From positions 620,001 through 684,000 of the forward strand of contig NZ_CP010537.1 in NCBI RefSeq assembly GCF_000832305.1: a DNA stretch of 64,000 nucleotides, given 5' to 3'. The notes under the pieces were generated by a model. The model saw only the letters and a program-made list of their open reading frames with translations, was not told the DNA's origin and made no database searches. Shown here piece after piece: positions 25,878 through 34,282 of the stretch; the first letter of the stretch is position 1; every line of letters begins with the position of its first letter. A program made the position numbers and the translations under genes. Source of the DNA: Cupriavidus basilensis (GTDB lineage: Bacteria > Pseudomonadota > Gammaproteobacteria > Burkholderiales > Burkholderiaceae).

Positions 25878-26667
25878 AGCCACGCCGGCGATCGACGAGA
25901 ACCTGGTACTGCTGGAGATGGTCGGCCGCGTCGCCGTGATCCGCCTCAATCGTCCCCGGCAGATGAACGCGCTCAACGATGCGCTGATGGATGCGCTCGG
26001 CCTGGCGCTGCTGGCGTGTGAGCAAGACGACGGCGTCGGCGCCATCGTGATCACCGGCAACGACAAGGCCTTCGCCGCCGGCGCGGACATCGCAGCCATG
26101 CGCGGCTGGGACTATATGGACGTGTTCAAGTCCAACTACATCACGCGCAACTGGGAGACGCTGCGCAATGTGCGCAAGCCAGTGATCGCCGCGGTCGCGG
26201 GCTACGCGCTTGGCGGCGGCTGCGAGCTGGCCATGGCCTGCGACATTCTCATCGCGGCGGACAACGCGGTGTTCGGCCTGCCCGAACTGAAGCTCGCGGT
26301 CATCCCAGGCGCGGGCGGCACGCAGCGCCTGCCGCGCGCCATCTCCAAGGCGAAAGCCATGGACATGTGCATGACGGCGCGCAACATGGATGCGGATGAA
26401 GCGGAGCGCAGCGGGCTGGTATCGCGGGTGGTGGCCGCCGGGCGGTTGATGGATGAAGCGATGGCGGTGGCGCAGACGATTGCCGGCTTCTCGCTGCCGT
26501 CGATGATGGCGGTCAAGGAGGCGATCAACCGCGCTTGCGAGTCATCGCTGTCCGAGGGCATGCTGTTCGAGCGGCGGCAGTTGCATGCGCTGTTTGCCAC
26601 GGAGGATCTGAAGGAGGGGATGAATGCGTTTTTGGAGAGAAGGGCGGCGGTGTTCCGGCACCGCTAG
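25864..26667 (+). CDS. badK: Cyclohex-1-ene-1-carboxyl-CoA hydratase (enoyl-CoA hydratase)
   Basis: 267 aa from a GTG at 25864, chosen because GGGGAGGG lies 8 nt upstream; the longer frame to 25774 lies inside aliA. It has crotonase motifs ITGNDKAFAAGADIAAMRGW and GYALGGGCELAMACDILIA, with both general acid/base Glu regions (CELAMACD, PELKLAVIPGAGGT). It hydrates the cyclohexene-CoA made by AliB and so completes the route AliA, AliB, BadK, BadH, BadI to pimeloyl-CoA within one operon. Confidence 0.88.
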   Translation: MTAHEATPAIDENLVLLEMVGRVAVIRLNRPRQMNALNDALMDALGLALLACEQDDGVGAIVITGNDKAFAAGADIAAMRGWDYMDVFKSNYITRNWETLRNVRKPVIAAVAGYALGGGCELAMACDILIAADNAVFGLPELKLAVIPGAGGTQRLPRAISKAKAMDMCMTARNMDADEAERSGLVSRVVAAGRLMDEAMAVAQTIAGFSLPSMMAVKEAINRACESSLSEGMLFERRQLHALFATEDLKEGMNAFLERRAAVFRHR

Positions 26668-26883
26668 ACGGCATGTGGGCATCGATGCCGAAACCTCGAT
26701 CCGCCAAAGCCGCAAAAGGGCTCCACGTCCACCCGGCAATTGCACCATTTTGGGGAAAAGAAGTTTGAATGCCAAGTCAACGGACGCTTAATACGATGCG
26801 TTTAGCAGAGAGCTGGCCGGTCAGGCTGGCTCAATGTTCGCGTGTTCACGGCTGCCCGGACGGTGGCCTTCCAAGGAAATGTC

Positions 26884-27207
26884 ATGAAGAAGATTGTCGC
26901 TACCGCTTTTGCGCTGTGCCTTGGCGCAGCATCCATCGCCGCTCAGGCGCAAGGCACCGGCAAGGTTGATCCCTACACCCAGGGCGCCAAGGCTGGCAAA
27001 GCAGACCCGTACACCGATGGCGCCAAGGCTGGCAAGGCCGACCCCTATACCGACGGGGCCAAGGCTGGCGACAAGTTTGACCCGTATACCCAGGGCGCAA
27101 ACAAGAGCTCGCGTGCCAACCTGACGGATTCGAAGGCGAAGAAGGCAAAGAAGTCGCATAAAAAGCAGACCAAGAAGGCTGCGCCGGCATCCGCCGCCGG
27201 GGCCTGA
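26884..27207 (+). CDS. Small secreted repeat protein (DPYTxGAKAG repeats)
   Basis: 107 aa from the ATG at 26884 (AAGGA upstream). An N-terminal signal peptide (MKKIVATAFALCLGAASIAAQAQ) is followed by four tandem copies of a ~13-residue unit, (K)xDPYTxGAKAG, and a tail of nearly 30 residues very rich in Lys and Ala. The protein is probably exported, highly basic and disordered. Function unknown; candidates include cell-surface, metal- or polyanion-binding roles. The encoding DNA repeats are near identical, so copy number could vary. It is monocistronic with its own terminator. Confidence 0.72.
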   Translation: MKKIVATAFALCLGAASIAAQAQGTGKVDPYTQGAKAGKADPYTDGAKAGKADPYTDGAKAGDKFDPYTQGANKSSRANLTDSKAKKAKKSHKKQTKKAAPASAAGA

Positions 27208-27245
27208 GCCGTCTCGCCGCGCGGCGGTTGACGCCTTGCGCCTGG

Positions 27246-27274
27246 AAAAACCCGCCAAACCGGCGGGTTTTTTT
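27246..27274. terminator. Intrinsic terminator after the repeat-protein gene
   Basis: A 9-bp stem (27248-27256 with 27262-27270) runs into a T7 tract. The 5' arm is preceded by A residues, so it can work on both strands and may also stop transcripts of the minus-strand gene at 27414-28313. Confidence 0.88.
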
Positions 27275-27413
27275 CATTCGGCGAACCGGGTTGGCTTGTC
27301 CCCGGCGCCGCGGGCCATGGCGATGACGCAGCCCAGGGCAAGGCTGCGCCGCTGCGCGTCGTGCCCGTCCTGCCTGGTTTGCCTGCCTGTTCCCCGAGCT
27401 CCCCGAGCGGGAG

Positions 27414-28313
27414 TCAGGGTGCCTCGCCGACCGGCATGATTGCCGTGGTATCGATGCGCTGGACCTTGCCCTGCTCGCGTACTTCCGTACGGAGCACGAA
27501 GCGCTCGCTCGGGCAATACCAATCCGTGATCTGCATGACCGAAGGCGTCGTCATGATCAACGTATCGACGAGCTGCGTTGGGCCAAGCGAGGAATGCTTT
27601 TCGTAAGTGATCGGTATGCAATCCTTGCGGCCCAGCGCGGTATCAATCACGCGGTGCCGTCCGACGTGGCGCGAGCTGATGGTGATCGTGGCGTGCGCAG
27701 CGCGCAGCTCGCCCACCTCATCATCCGTTCCGCGCGCATAGATCTTGAGCTTCACGCTGGAGCTGACCGTCTCGCCGCCAAGTATCGCGCCCTCGCGCAG
27801 ATCTGCTCCTGCATAGTTGACCACACCTTCGCCTATGCTTGTCGACGTGCCATAGAGCCGGGCATAGCGTGCTCTCGCGTTGATCTCCGAGTGGATTTCG
27901 ACGCGGACCGCCGACGGCGCAGCGAGCGGCGAGATGCTGACCAGGTCGCGCTGATCCGCAATGACCGGCGGCCCCATCAGCGCTGCCAGCGCGCTCTTCG
28001 AGTGAATATTGATGATCGCCTGGCATCCCGCCGGCGGGCTTTCCAGCAGCTCCTGGACCGTCGTTATTGACATCGGCATGGCGCCGTCCGCCTCCATCCG
28101 CACTTTCGCATTTGGACGAGACCAGAGCGTTTCCCAGCAGTTTGCGTTGCCGGCCGATGGCGGCGCCGCGGCCGGCAGCGGTCTTTCGGGCGGAATCGGC
28201 GCGTCGCTCGCGGCCCACACCACCACCTGGGTGGCAGACAGTACAGCGGCGATGCCAATCGCAGCAAGCTCGCGCTTAACGCACACTTTCTTCCCCACGG
28301 GACAAATTTCCAT
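27414..28313 (-). CDS. Exported protein of unknown function
   Basis: 299 aa from the ATG at 28313; a TTG at 28337 is also in frame. A cytoplasmic stub is followed by a hydrophobic segment (LAAIGIAAVLSATQVVVWAAS) that looks like an uncleaved anchor or signal peptide, then a Pro-rich stretch. The rest is a soluble domain with three scattered cysteines (in NCWETLW, CQAIINIHSK and KDCIPITYEK) that could form disulfides. I recognise no family. It is divergent from paaA, with the phenylacetate control region between them. Confidence 0.6.
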   Translation of the reverse strand: MEICPVGKKVCVKRELAAIGIAAVLSATQVVVWAASDAPIPPERPLPAAAPPSAGNANCWETLWSRPNAKVRMEADGAMPMSITTVQELLESPPAGCQAIINIHSKSALAALMGPPVIADQRDLVSISPLAAPSAVRVEIHSEINARARYARLYGTSTSIGEGVVNYAGADLREGAILGGETVSSSVKLKIYARGTDDEVGELRAAHATITISSRHVGRHRVIDTALGRKDCIPITYEKHSSLGPTQLVDTLIMTTPSVMQITDWYCPSERFVLRTEVREQGKVQRIDTTAIMPVGEAP

Positions 28314-28502
28314 TTTACTGCCCGGGTCCGCAGCCAAGGGGAGCCGGCCGTGCGCCGGGCCTGCCTAACGCTGCACGGCGTAGAGGCTATCCCGGAATGA
28401 GTATGCCTCGTTCGTCACGTCCCTTTCCCTTCGTCCGGCAAGTTTTTCAACGGCCACGGTGTGTGGCTATCAACATATACAAATCGATCTAAATAATAAA
28501 TC

Positions 28503-28518
28503 AACCGGACGGTCGGTT
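28503..28518. promoter_or_regulatory. TetR-type (PaaR) operator candidate
   Basis: The 16-bp near-palindrome AACCGGACGGTCGGTT lies 39 nt upstream of paaA, next to TATAAATATACT sequences able to serve as a -10 box. Its ACCG...CGGT form is typical of TetR-family sites such as those proposed for PaaR in beta-proteobacteria, where phenylacetyl-CoA relieves repression. No tetR gene is in the window. Confidence 0.6.
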
Positions 28519-28556
28519 TATAAATATACTGCGGCATCGGTCCACAGGAAAACGCC

Positions 28557-29561
28557 ATGTACACCCAATCACTGGATATCCCGGGCAACGCCCAGCCGCT
28601 CGAAACGGTGCAAGCCGACGTCTCGCCGGAACAGGCGCATTTCGACGCGGTCATGGACGCTGACGGCAAGATCGAGGCGCAGGACTGGATGCCGGACGCA
28701 TACCGCAAGACCTTGATCCGGCAGATCTCGCAGCACGCGCACTCCGAGATTATCGGCATGCAGCCCGAGGGCAACTGGATCAGCCGGGCGCCGAGCCTCA
28801 AGCGCAAGGCCATCTTGCTCGCCAAGGTGCAGGACGAGGGCGGCCATGGCCTGTACCTGTACAGCGCGGCCGAAACGATGGGCGTGTCGCGCGACCAGCT
28901 GGTCGATGCCTTGCACGCCGGCAAGGCCAAGTATTCGAGCATCTTCAATTACCCCACGCCCACCTGGGCGGACGTGGGCGTGATCGGCTGGCTGGTGGAT
29001 GGCGCGGCGATCATGAACCAGATCCCGCTGTGCCGCTGCACCTACGGCCCGTACGCGCGCGCCATGATCCGCATCTGCAAGGAGGAGTCCTTCCATCAGC
29101 GCCAGGGCTTCGATGCGCTGCTGTCGATGATGAAGGGCACGCAGGCCCAGAAGGACATGGTGCAGGAGTCGGTGAACCGCTGGTGGTGGCCGGTGCTGAT
29201 GATGTTTGGTCCCAGCGACAAGGATTCCATCCATAGCGGCCAGTCGTTCAAGTGGGGCATCAAGCGCATCTCCAACGACGACCTGCGGCAGAAGTTTGTC
29301 GACGCAACGGTCGAGCAAGCCAAGATCCTCGGCGTGACGCTGCCCGATCCGGACCTGAAGTGGAACGAGGCGCGCGGCGCGCACGACTACGGCGCGATCG
29401 ACTGGGAAGAATTCTGGCGCGTGGTCAATGGCGACGGGCCTTGCAACAAGGAGCGCCTCGCCACCCGGGTGAAGGCGCACAACGATGGCGCCTGGGTGCG
29501 CGAAGCCGCGCTGGCGCATGCCGAGAAACAGGCCGCCCGCGCCCGCAAACAAGCTGCTTGA
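28557..29561 (+). CDS. paaA: Phenylacetyl-CoA 1,2-epoxidase, catalytic subunit PaaA
   Basis: 334 aa, the length of PaaA. The diiron carboxylate ligand motifs are visible in [13 protein letters not shown] (E and H) and [13 protein letters not shown] (E and H). PaaA with PaaB, PaaC and PaaE epoxidises the aromatic ring of phenylacetyl-CoA using O2 and NADPH. The ATG at 28557 follows AGGAAAA. It is first in the operon paaABCDE-paaN-paaK and has a TetR-type operator upstream. Confidence 0.97.
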   Translation: MYTQSLDIPGNAQPLETVQADVSPEQAHFDAVMDADGKIEAQDWMPDAYRKTLIRQISQHAHSEIIGMQPEGNWISRAPSLKRKAILLAKVQDEGGHGLYLYSAAETMGVSRDQLVDALHAGKAKYSSIFNYPTPTWADVGVIGWLVDGAAIMNQIPLCRCTYGPYARAMIRICKEESFHQRQGFDALLSMMKGTQAQKDMVQESVNRWWWPVLMMFGPSDKDSIHSGQSFKWGIKRISNDDLRQKFVDATVEQAKILGVTLPDPDLKWNEARGAHDYGAIDWEEFWRVVNGDGPCNKERLATRVKAHNDGAWVREAALAHAEKQAARARKQAA

Positions 29562-29574
29562 ACAGGAGACAAAG

Positions 29575-29859
29575 ATGAACAAGGAATGGCCAATCTGGGA
29601 AGTGTTCGTGCGTAGCAAGCAGGGCCTTGACCACAAGCATTGCGGCAGCCTGCACGCGCCTGACGCCAGCGGCGCGCTGCGCATGGCCCGCGACGTCTAC
29701 ACGCGCCGGCAGGAAGGCGTGAGCATCTGGGTGGTGCCCTCAGCCATGATCACGGCGTCGGACCCGGCGGACAAGGAGTCGTTCTTCGAGCCGGCTGGCG
29801 ACAAGATCTATCGCCACCCGACGTTTTTCGTGCTGCCCCCCGAAGTCGACCACATGTAA
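29575..29859 (+). CDS. paaB: Phenylacetyl-CoA 1,2-epoxidase subunit PaaB
   Basis: 94 aa from the ATG at 29575 with AGGAG upstream; the longer frame overlaps paaA and is not coding. It matches the family over its length (WPIWEVFVRSKQGLDHKHCGSLHAPDA, DVYTRRQEGVSIWVVPS, TFFVLPPEVDHM). PaaB is a small non-catalytic subunit that bridges PaaAC dimers into the active complex. Confidence 0.96.
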   Translation: MNKEWPIWEVFVRSKQGLDHKHCGSLHAPDASGALRMARDVYTRRQEGVSIWVVPSAMITASDPADKESFFEPAGDKIYRHPTFFVLPPEVDHM

Positions 29860-29874
29860 GGCGGGACCCAGAAC

Positions 29875-30675
29875 ATGACCACGCCCCAACATTTGTCGTA
29901 CGTGCTGCGCCTGGCCGATAACGCGCTTATCCTTGGCCAGCGCAACAGCGAGTGGTGCAGCCAGGGCCCGGCGCTCGAGGAAGACATAGCGCTGGCCAAC
30001 ATCAGCCTGGACCTGATTGGCCAGGCACGCCTGCTGTATTCACACGCGGCTACCCTTGACGAAGCACTGAACGGCGCACGGAAAACCGAAGACAGCTACG
30101 CCTACTTCCGCGCCGAGCGCGAGTTCGCCAACTACACCTTGGTGGAGTTGCCCCACTTCGGGCCGCTTGCCGGCACGGCACGCGCCGAGCGCGACTATGC
30201 GGTCACGATCACGCGCAACTTCCTGTATTCCGCGCTGATGGGCCACCTGTGGACGGCGTTGCAATCGTCCACCGACACGCATCTGGCAGCCATCGCCGCC
30301 AAGTCGCTGAAGGAAACCCGCTATCACCTGACCCACGCCGCCGACTGGCTGATCCGCTTTGGAGACGGCACCGAGGAGTCGCACCGGCGCGCGCAGGCGG
30401 CGCTGGACTACCTGATGCCGTACACCCGTGAGTTCTTCGCGGCCGATGCGGTGGAAACCGCAGTGGCAGCGGCCGGCATCGGTCCCCTGATGGCGGACCT
30501 TCAGCCCGCCTGGCAGGCTGACGTTGCCGCCACGGTGGCCCAGGCCACGCTCACGTTGCCGTCCGAGGCGAAACACATCACCACCGGCAAACACGGCGAG
30601 CACTCGGAGCACATGGGCTACCTGCTTTCCGAAATGCAGAGCCTCGCGCGCCAGCATCCCGGCGCCACCTGGTAG
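29875..30675 (+). CDS. paaC: Phenylacetyl-CoA 1,2-epoxidase structural subunit PaaC
   Basis: 266 aa ferritin-like protein (LADNALILGQRNSEWCSQGPALEEDIALANISLDLIGQARLLY). PaaC pairs with PaaA but lacks a working diiron site and helps form the substrate pocket. It lies 15 nt after paaB and 6 nt before paaD, so transcription and translation are coupled. Confidence 0.95.
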   Translation: MTTPQHLSYVLRLADNALILGQRNSEWCSQGPALEEDIALANISLDLIGQARLLYSHAATLDEALNGARKTEDSYAYFRAEREFANYTLVELPHFGPLAGTARAERDYAVTITRNFLYSALMGHLWTALQSSTDTHLAAIAAKSLKETRYHLTHAADWLIRFGDGTEESHRRAQAALDYLMPYTREFFAADAVETAVAAAGIGPLMADLQPAWQADVAATVAQATLTLPSEAKHITTGKHGEHSEHMGYLLSEMQSLARQHPGATW

Positions 30676-30681
30676 ACCAAG

Positions 30682-31248
30682 ATGAACGCTGCTGACACGC
30701 TGATGGAGTCCGACGCCACGCTGGCGCGCGCGTGGACCGTGCTCGAAGCCGTACCCGACCCGGAAATCCCGGTGGTGTCGATTCGCGAACTGGGCATCCT
30801 GCGGGACGTGCGCCGCGGCGCCGACGGCGTGCTCGAAGCCGTCATCACGCCAACCTATTCGGGCTGCCCTGCCATGTCGCAGATTGCCGAGGACATCGGG
30901 CAGGCCTTGAACGCCGCCGGGATCCGCCCCCATCGCGTTGTCACCGTGCTCGCCCCGGCCTGGACCACCGACTGGATGACCAGCGAAGCGCGCGACAAGC
31001 TGCGGCAATACGGCATCGCGCCGCCGATGGGCAACTGCGGCAGCGGCCACGCGCCGCAAGAGAAGACCATCCGCTTCGTGCCGCGCACGGCAACGCACGC
31101 AACGCACGCAACGCACGACCGGCCCGCATGCCCGCAATGCGGCTCCGTGCACACCGAACGCCTGGCGCAGTTCAGCTCGACGGCCTGCAAGGCACTGTAC
31201 CGCTGCCTCGATTGCCGCGAGCCATTCGATTATTTCAAACCGTACTGA
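30682..31248 (+). CDS. paaD: PaaD, maturation factor for the epoxidase
   Basis: 188 aa. The N-terminal DUF59/MIP18-like domain (VPDPEIPVVSIRELGILRDV...SGCPAMSQIAEDI) is followed by a C-terminal zinc-ribbon-like part with Cys pairs (CPQCGS, CLDCREPF). PaaD is thought to help assemble the metal centres of PaaABCE. A 9-bp tandem repeat at 31090-31113 encodes an ATHATHATH stretch in the linker between the domains. Confidence 0.94.
   Translation: MNAADTLMESDATLARAWTVLEAVPDPEIPVVSIRELGILRDVRRGADGVLEAVITPTYSGCPAMSQIAEDIGQALNAAGIRPHRVVTVLAPAWTTDWMTSEARDKLRQYGIAPPMGNCGSGHAPQEKTIRFVPRTATHATHATHDRPACPQCGSVHTERLAQFSSTACKALYRCLDCREPFDYFKPY
31090..31113 (+). repeat. 9-bp tandem repeat (CAACGCACG) inside paaD
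   Basis: Nearly three copies of a 9-bp unit encode repeated Ala-Thr-His between the two PaaD domains. A change in copy number would add or remove three residues without a frameshift. Confidence 0.75.
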
Positions 31249-31274
31249 CAACCGTACCGACCTGGACCGACAAC

Positions 31275-32363
31275 ATGGCGACACCGCAATTTCATCCGCT
31301 GCGTATCCGCGAGGTACGGCCCGAGACCGCCGATGCGGTGACCGTCTCGTTCGAGGTGCCGGAGGCCCTGCGCGACGCGTACCGTTTCACGCAAGGGCAA
31401 TTCGTCACGCTCAAGGCGCATCTTGATGGCGAGGAAACCCGCCGTTCGTATTCGATCTGCGTGGGCGTCACCGACTATGACCGCGATGGCGAACTGCGCA
31501 TCGGCATCAAGCGGGTACGCGGCGGCAGGTTCTCCAATTTCGCCTTCGACACGCTGCAGCCCGGCCACGAGATCGAGGTGATGACACCCGACGGGCGCTT
31601 CTTCACCCACCTGAACGCCGATCTGTCGCGGTCCTACGTGGCGTTCGCGGGCGGCTCGGGCATCACGCCAGTGCTCGCGATCATCAAGACCACGCTGGAG
31701 ACGGAGCCGACCAGCCGCTTCACGCTGGTGTACGGCAACCGCAGCGTTGACGCGATCATGTTTGCCGAGGAGCTCGAAGACCTCAAGAACCGCTTCATGA
31801 GCCGGTTCTCGCTGTATCACGTGCTGTCCGATGATCTGCAGGAGGTCGAACTGTTTAACGGCGTGTTGGATCAGGCGAAATGCGAGGCCTTCCTGGCCAC
31901 GCTCGTGCCCGCCGCCGAGATCGACGAAGCCTTCATCTGTGGCCCCGGCCCGATGATGGACGCCGCCGAGGCCGCGCTCAAGGCCGCCGGCGTGGCGCCT
32001 GCGAAGGTGCACGTGGAGCGCTTCGGCACGCCGCTGCCGCAAGCGGGCGTGCCGCCGATCGAGATCACCGACGATACGCCGGCTGCGGATCTGGAGCTGA
32101 TCATCGATGGCAAGAAGCGCAAGCTGCGGCTGCCGTACGTGGGCGTGAGCGTGCTGGACGTCGGCCTGAAAGCGGGCCTTGCATTGCCCTATGCCTGCAA
32201 GGGCGGCGTGTGCTGCACGTGCCGGGCCAAGGTCCTGGAAGGCGAAGTCAAGATGGAAAAAAACTACACGCTGGAGCAGCGCGAGATCGACGATGGCTTC
32301 GTGCTGACCTGCCAATGCCATCCGGTCTCCGACCGGGTTGTCGTCAGCTACGACGAACGGTAA
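31275..32363 (+). CDS. paaE: Phenylacetyl-CoA 1,2-epoxidase reductase PaaE
   Basis: 362 aa from the ATG at 31275; the longer frame runs back through paaD and is not coding. N-terminal FAD domain (RRSYSICVG), NADPH domain (FAGGSGITPVLAIIKTTL, FICGPGPMMD) and a C-terminal plant-type 2Fe-2S domain with ACKGGVCCTCRAKV and a last Cys in LTCQC. It passes electrons from NADPH to the PaaA diiron site. Confidence 0.96.
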   Translation: MATPQFHPLRIREVRPETADAVTVSFEVPEALRDAYRFTQGQFVTLKAHLDGEETRRSYSICVGVTDYDRDGELRIGIKRVRGGRFSNFAFDTLQPGHEIEVMTPDGRFFTHLNADLSRSYVAFAGGSGITPVLAIIKTTLETEPTSRFTLVYGNRSVDAIMFAEELEDLKNRFMSRFSLYHVLSDDLQEVELFNGVLDQAKCEAFLATLVPAAEIDEAFICGPGPMMDAAEAALKAAGVAPAKVHVERFGTPLPQAGVPPIEITDDTPAADLELIIDGKKRKLRLPYVGVSVLDVGLKAGLALPYACKGGVCCTCRAKVLEGEVKMEKNYTLEQREIDDGFVLTCQCHPVSDRVVVSYDER

Positions 32364-32429
32364 ACAAACGGTAAATCGACGCACACGAAGTGCAGTACCG
32401 CAATCCTTTAAAGAAATACGGCCCCCGCA

Positions 32430-34112
32430 ATGAATCACGCCCTGTTTGAAAAACACGAGAAGACACTTGCCCAAGCCCTGGACGCCATCCGGACCCGAGG
32501 CTACTGGAGCCCCTTCAACGAGATGCCCAGCCCGCGCACCTACGGCGAAACCGCCGCCGCCGACGGCGAGGCGGCATTCAAGGCGCAACTCGGTCAGCCC
32601 TTCGTGCTCGAGCAAGCCGGCAGCAGCGGCACGGTCGGAGCGGAACATTCCCCATTCGGCTTCGCGCTGAACATCGGCTATCCCAATGCCGAGCCGGACG
32701 CGCTGATCGCGGCGGCGCAAGCGGCGCAGCTGCAATTCCGCAAGGCCGGCCCGAAGGCCTGGGTCGGCGTGAGCCTGGAGATCCTGGCGCGGTTGAACCA
32801 GGCGAGCTTCGAAATCGCGCACAGCGTCATGCACACCACCGGGCAGGCGTTCATGATGGCCTTCCAGGCCGGCGGCCCGCACGCGCAGGACCGCGCGCTA
32901 GAGGCGATCGCTTATGCGTGGGATGCCATGCGCGACATTCCGCAGACGGCTTACTGGGAAAAGCCGCAAGGCAAGAATCCGCCGCTCGCCATGGAAAAGC
33001 GCTTCACCGTCGTGCCGCGCGGGATCGGCCTGGTGATCGGCTGCTGCACGTTTCCTACCTGGAACAGCTATCCCGGCCTGTTCGCGGACCTTGCCACCGG
33101 CAATGCCGTCATCGTCAAGCCACATCCCGCCGCGATCCTGCCGCTGGCCATCACCGTGCGTATCGCGCGGCAGGTGCTGGAGGAGGCTGGCTTCGATCCG
33201 AACGTCGTGACCTTGATGGCCACCGCACCCAATGATGGCGCGCTGGTGCAGGCGCTCGCCACGCGTGATGAAATCCGGCTGATCGACTTCACCGGCAGCA
33301 CCGCCAACGGCGATTGGCTGGAGACGCATGCGCTGCAGGCGCAGGTGTATACCGAGAAGGCGGGCGTCAACCAGATCGTGATCGACTCGGCCGACGAACT
33401 GAAGGCGGTGTCGCGCAATATCGCCTTCTCGCTCGCGCTCTACTCGGGCCAGATGTGCACCGCGCCGCAGAACATCTACGTGCCGCGCGATGGCATCAAG
33501 ACGGCGCAAGGCACGGTCCCGTTCGAGGAAGTGGCCCAGTCCATCGCCGATGCCGTGCAAAAGCTGACCAGCGATCCGGCCAAGGCCGTGGAGCTGATCG
33601 GTGCGATCCAGAACAAGGGCGTGCTTGACCGGATCGAGCAGGTGACCAAGCTGGGCGTGCCGCTCCTTGCCAGCCAGCGCCTGGTGCATCCGGCCTACCC
33701 GGAAGCCAGCGTCAGCACGCCGGTCCTGCTGAAGCTCGACGCCCGGCGCGACGAGGATACGTTTACGCAGGAATGGTTCGGCCCGATTGCGTTTGTGATT
33801 GCCACTGATTCCACCCGGCATTCGCTGGAACTCGCCGCGCGCATCGCTCGCACGCGCGGCGCGCTGACGCTGTCGGTCTATAGCACGGACGAGCAGGTGC
33901 TCGATGCCGCTGACGAGGCTGCGGTGTCCGGCGGCGTTGCGCTGTCGGTCAACCTGACGGGCGGCGTCTTCGTGAACCAGTCGGCTGCGTTCTCGGACTT
34001 CCACGCCACCGGCGCAAATCCCGCGGCCAACGCGAGTCTTGCCGACACGGCCTTTGTTGCCAACCGCTTCCGCGTCGTGCAAAGCCGGCGGCATGTGCCG
34101 CAGCGTACCTAA
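32430..34112 (+). CDS. paaN: PaaN, phenylacetate-pathway aldehyde dehydrogenase
   Basis: 560 aa aldehyde dehydrogenase superfamily protein (TFPTWNSYPGLFADLATGNAVIVKPHP; FTGSTANGDWL; catalytic Cys in SGQMCTAPQN). It lacks the C-terminal MaoC hydratase domain of E. coli PaaZ. In Burkholderiales this stand-alone type is annotated PaaN and is thought to oxidise the ring-opened semialdehyde 3-oxo-5,6-dehydrosuberyl-CoA semialdehyde; ring hydrolysis would then need a separate hydratase not seen here. Confidence 0.9.
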   Translation: MNHALFEKHEKTLAQALDAIRTRGYWSPFNEMPSPRTYGETAAADGEAAFKAQLGQPFVLEQAGSSGTVGAEHSPFGFALNIGYPNAEPDALIAAAQAAQLQFRKAGPKAWVGVSLEILARLNQASFEIAHSVMHTTGQAFMMAFQAGGPHAQDRALEAIAYAWDAMRDIPQTAYWEKPQGKNPPLAMEKRFTVVPRGIGLVIGCCTFPTWNSYPGLFADLATGNAVIVKPHPAAILPLAITVRIARQVLEEAGFDPNVVTLMATAPNDGALVQALATRDEIRLIDFTGSTANGDWLETHALQAQVYTEKAGVNQIVIDSADELKAVSRNIAFSLALYSGQMCTAPQNIYVPRDGIKTAQGTVPFEEVAQSIADAVQKLTSDPAKAVELIGAIQNKGVLDRIEQVTKLGVPLLASQRLVHPAYPEASVSTPVLLKLDARRDEDTFTQEWFGPIAFVIATDSTRHSLELAARIARTRGALTLSVYSTDEQVLDAADEAAVSGGVALSVNLTGGVFVNQSAAFSDFHATGANPAANASLADTAFVANRFRVVQSRRHVPQRT

Positions 34113-34282
34113 GCGACCGCGTATCCAGCACTTCCGATCAGTAAGCAGGCACCTCGCCAACCTGGGCGGCACGACGGCAAAGACCGTCGACGCGCATGAC
34201 CAGGCTGGCAGGCTGCCGCGTGGCGCCCCCGTTCCCGCCACCGTCCGTTCCTCTTTTGCCGCGTCATTCTCAGGAGACAACC

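Noticed and set aside
22986..26099. Very long minus-strand open frame (1,037 codons)
   Set aside because: Antisense to aliB, aliA and badK, all with full family motifs; the translation is low in hydrophobic structure and His/Arg-rich.
31230..32882. Minus-strand open frame (550 codons)
   Set aside because: Antisense to paaE and the start of paaN; no motif.
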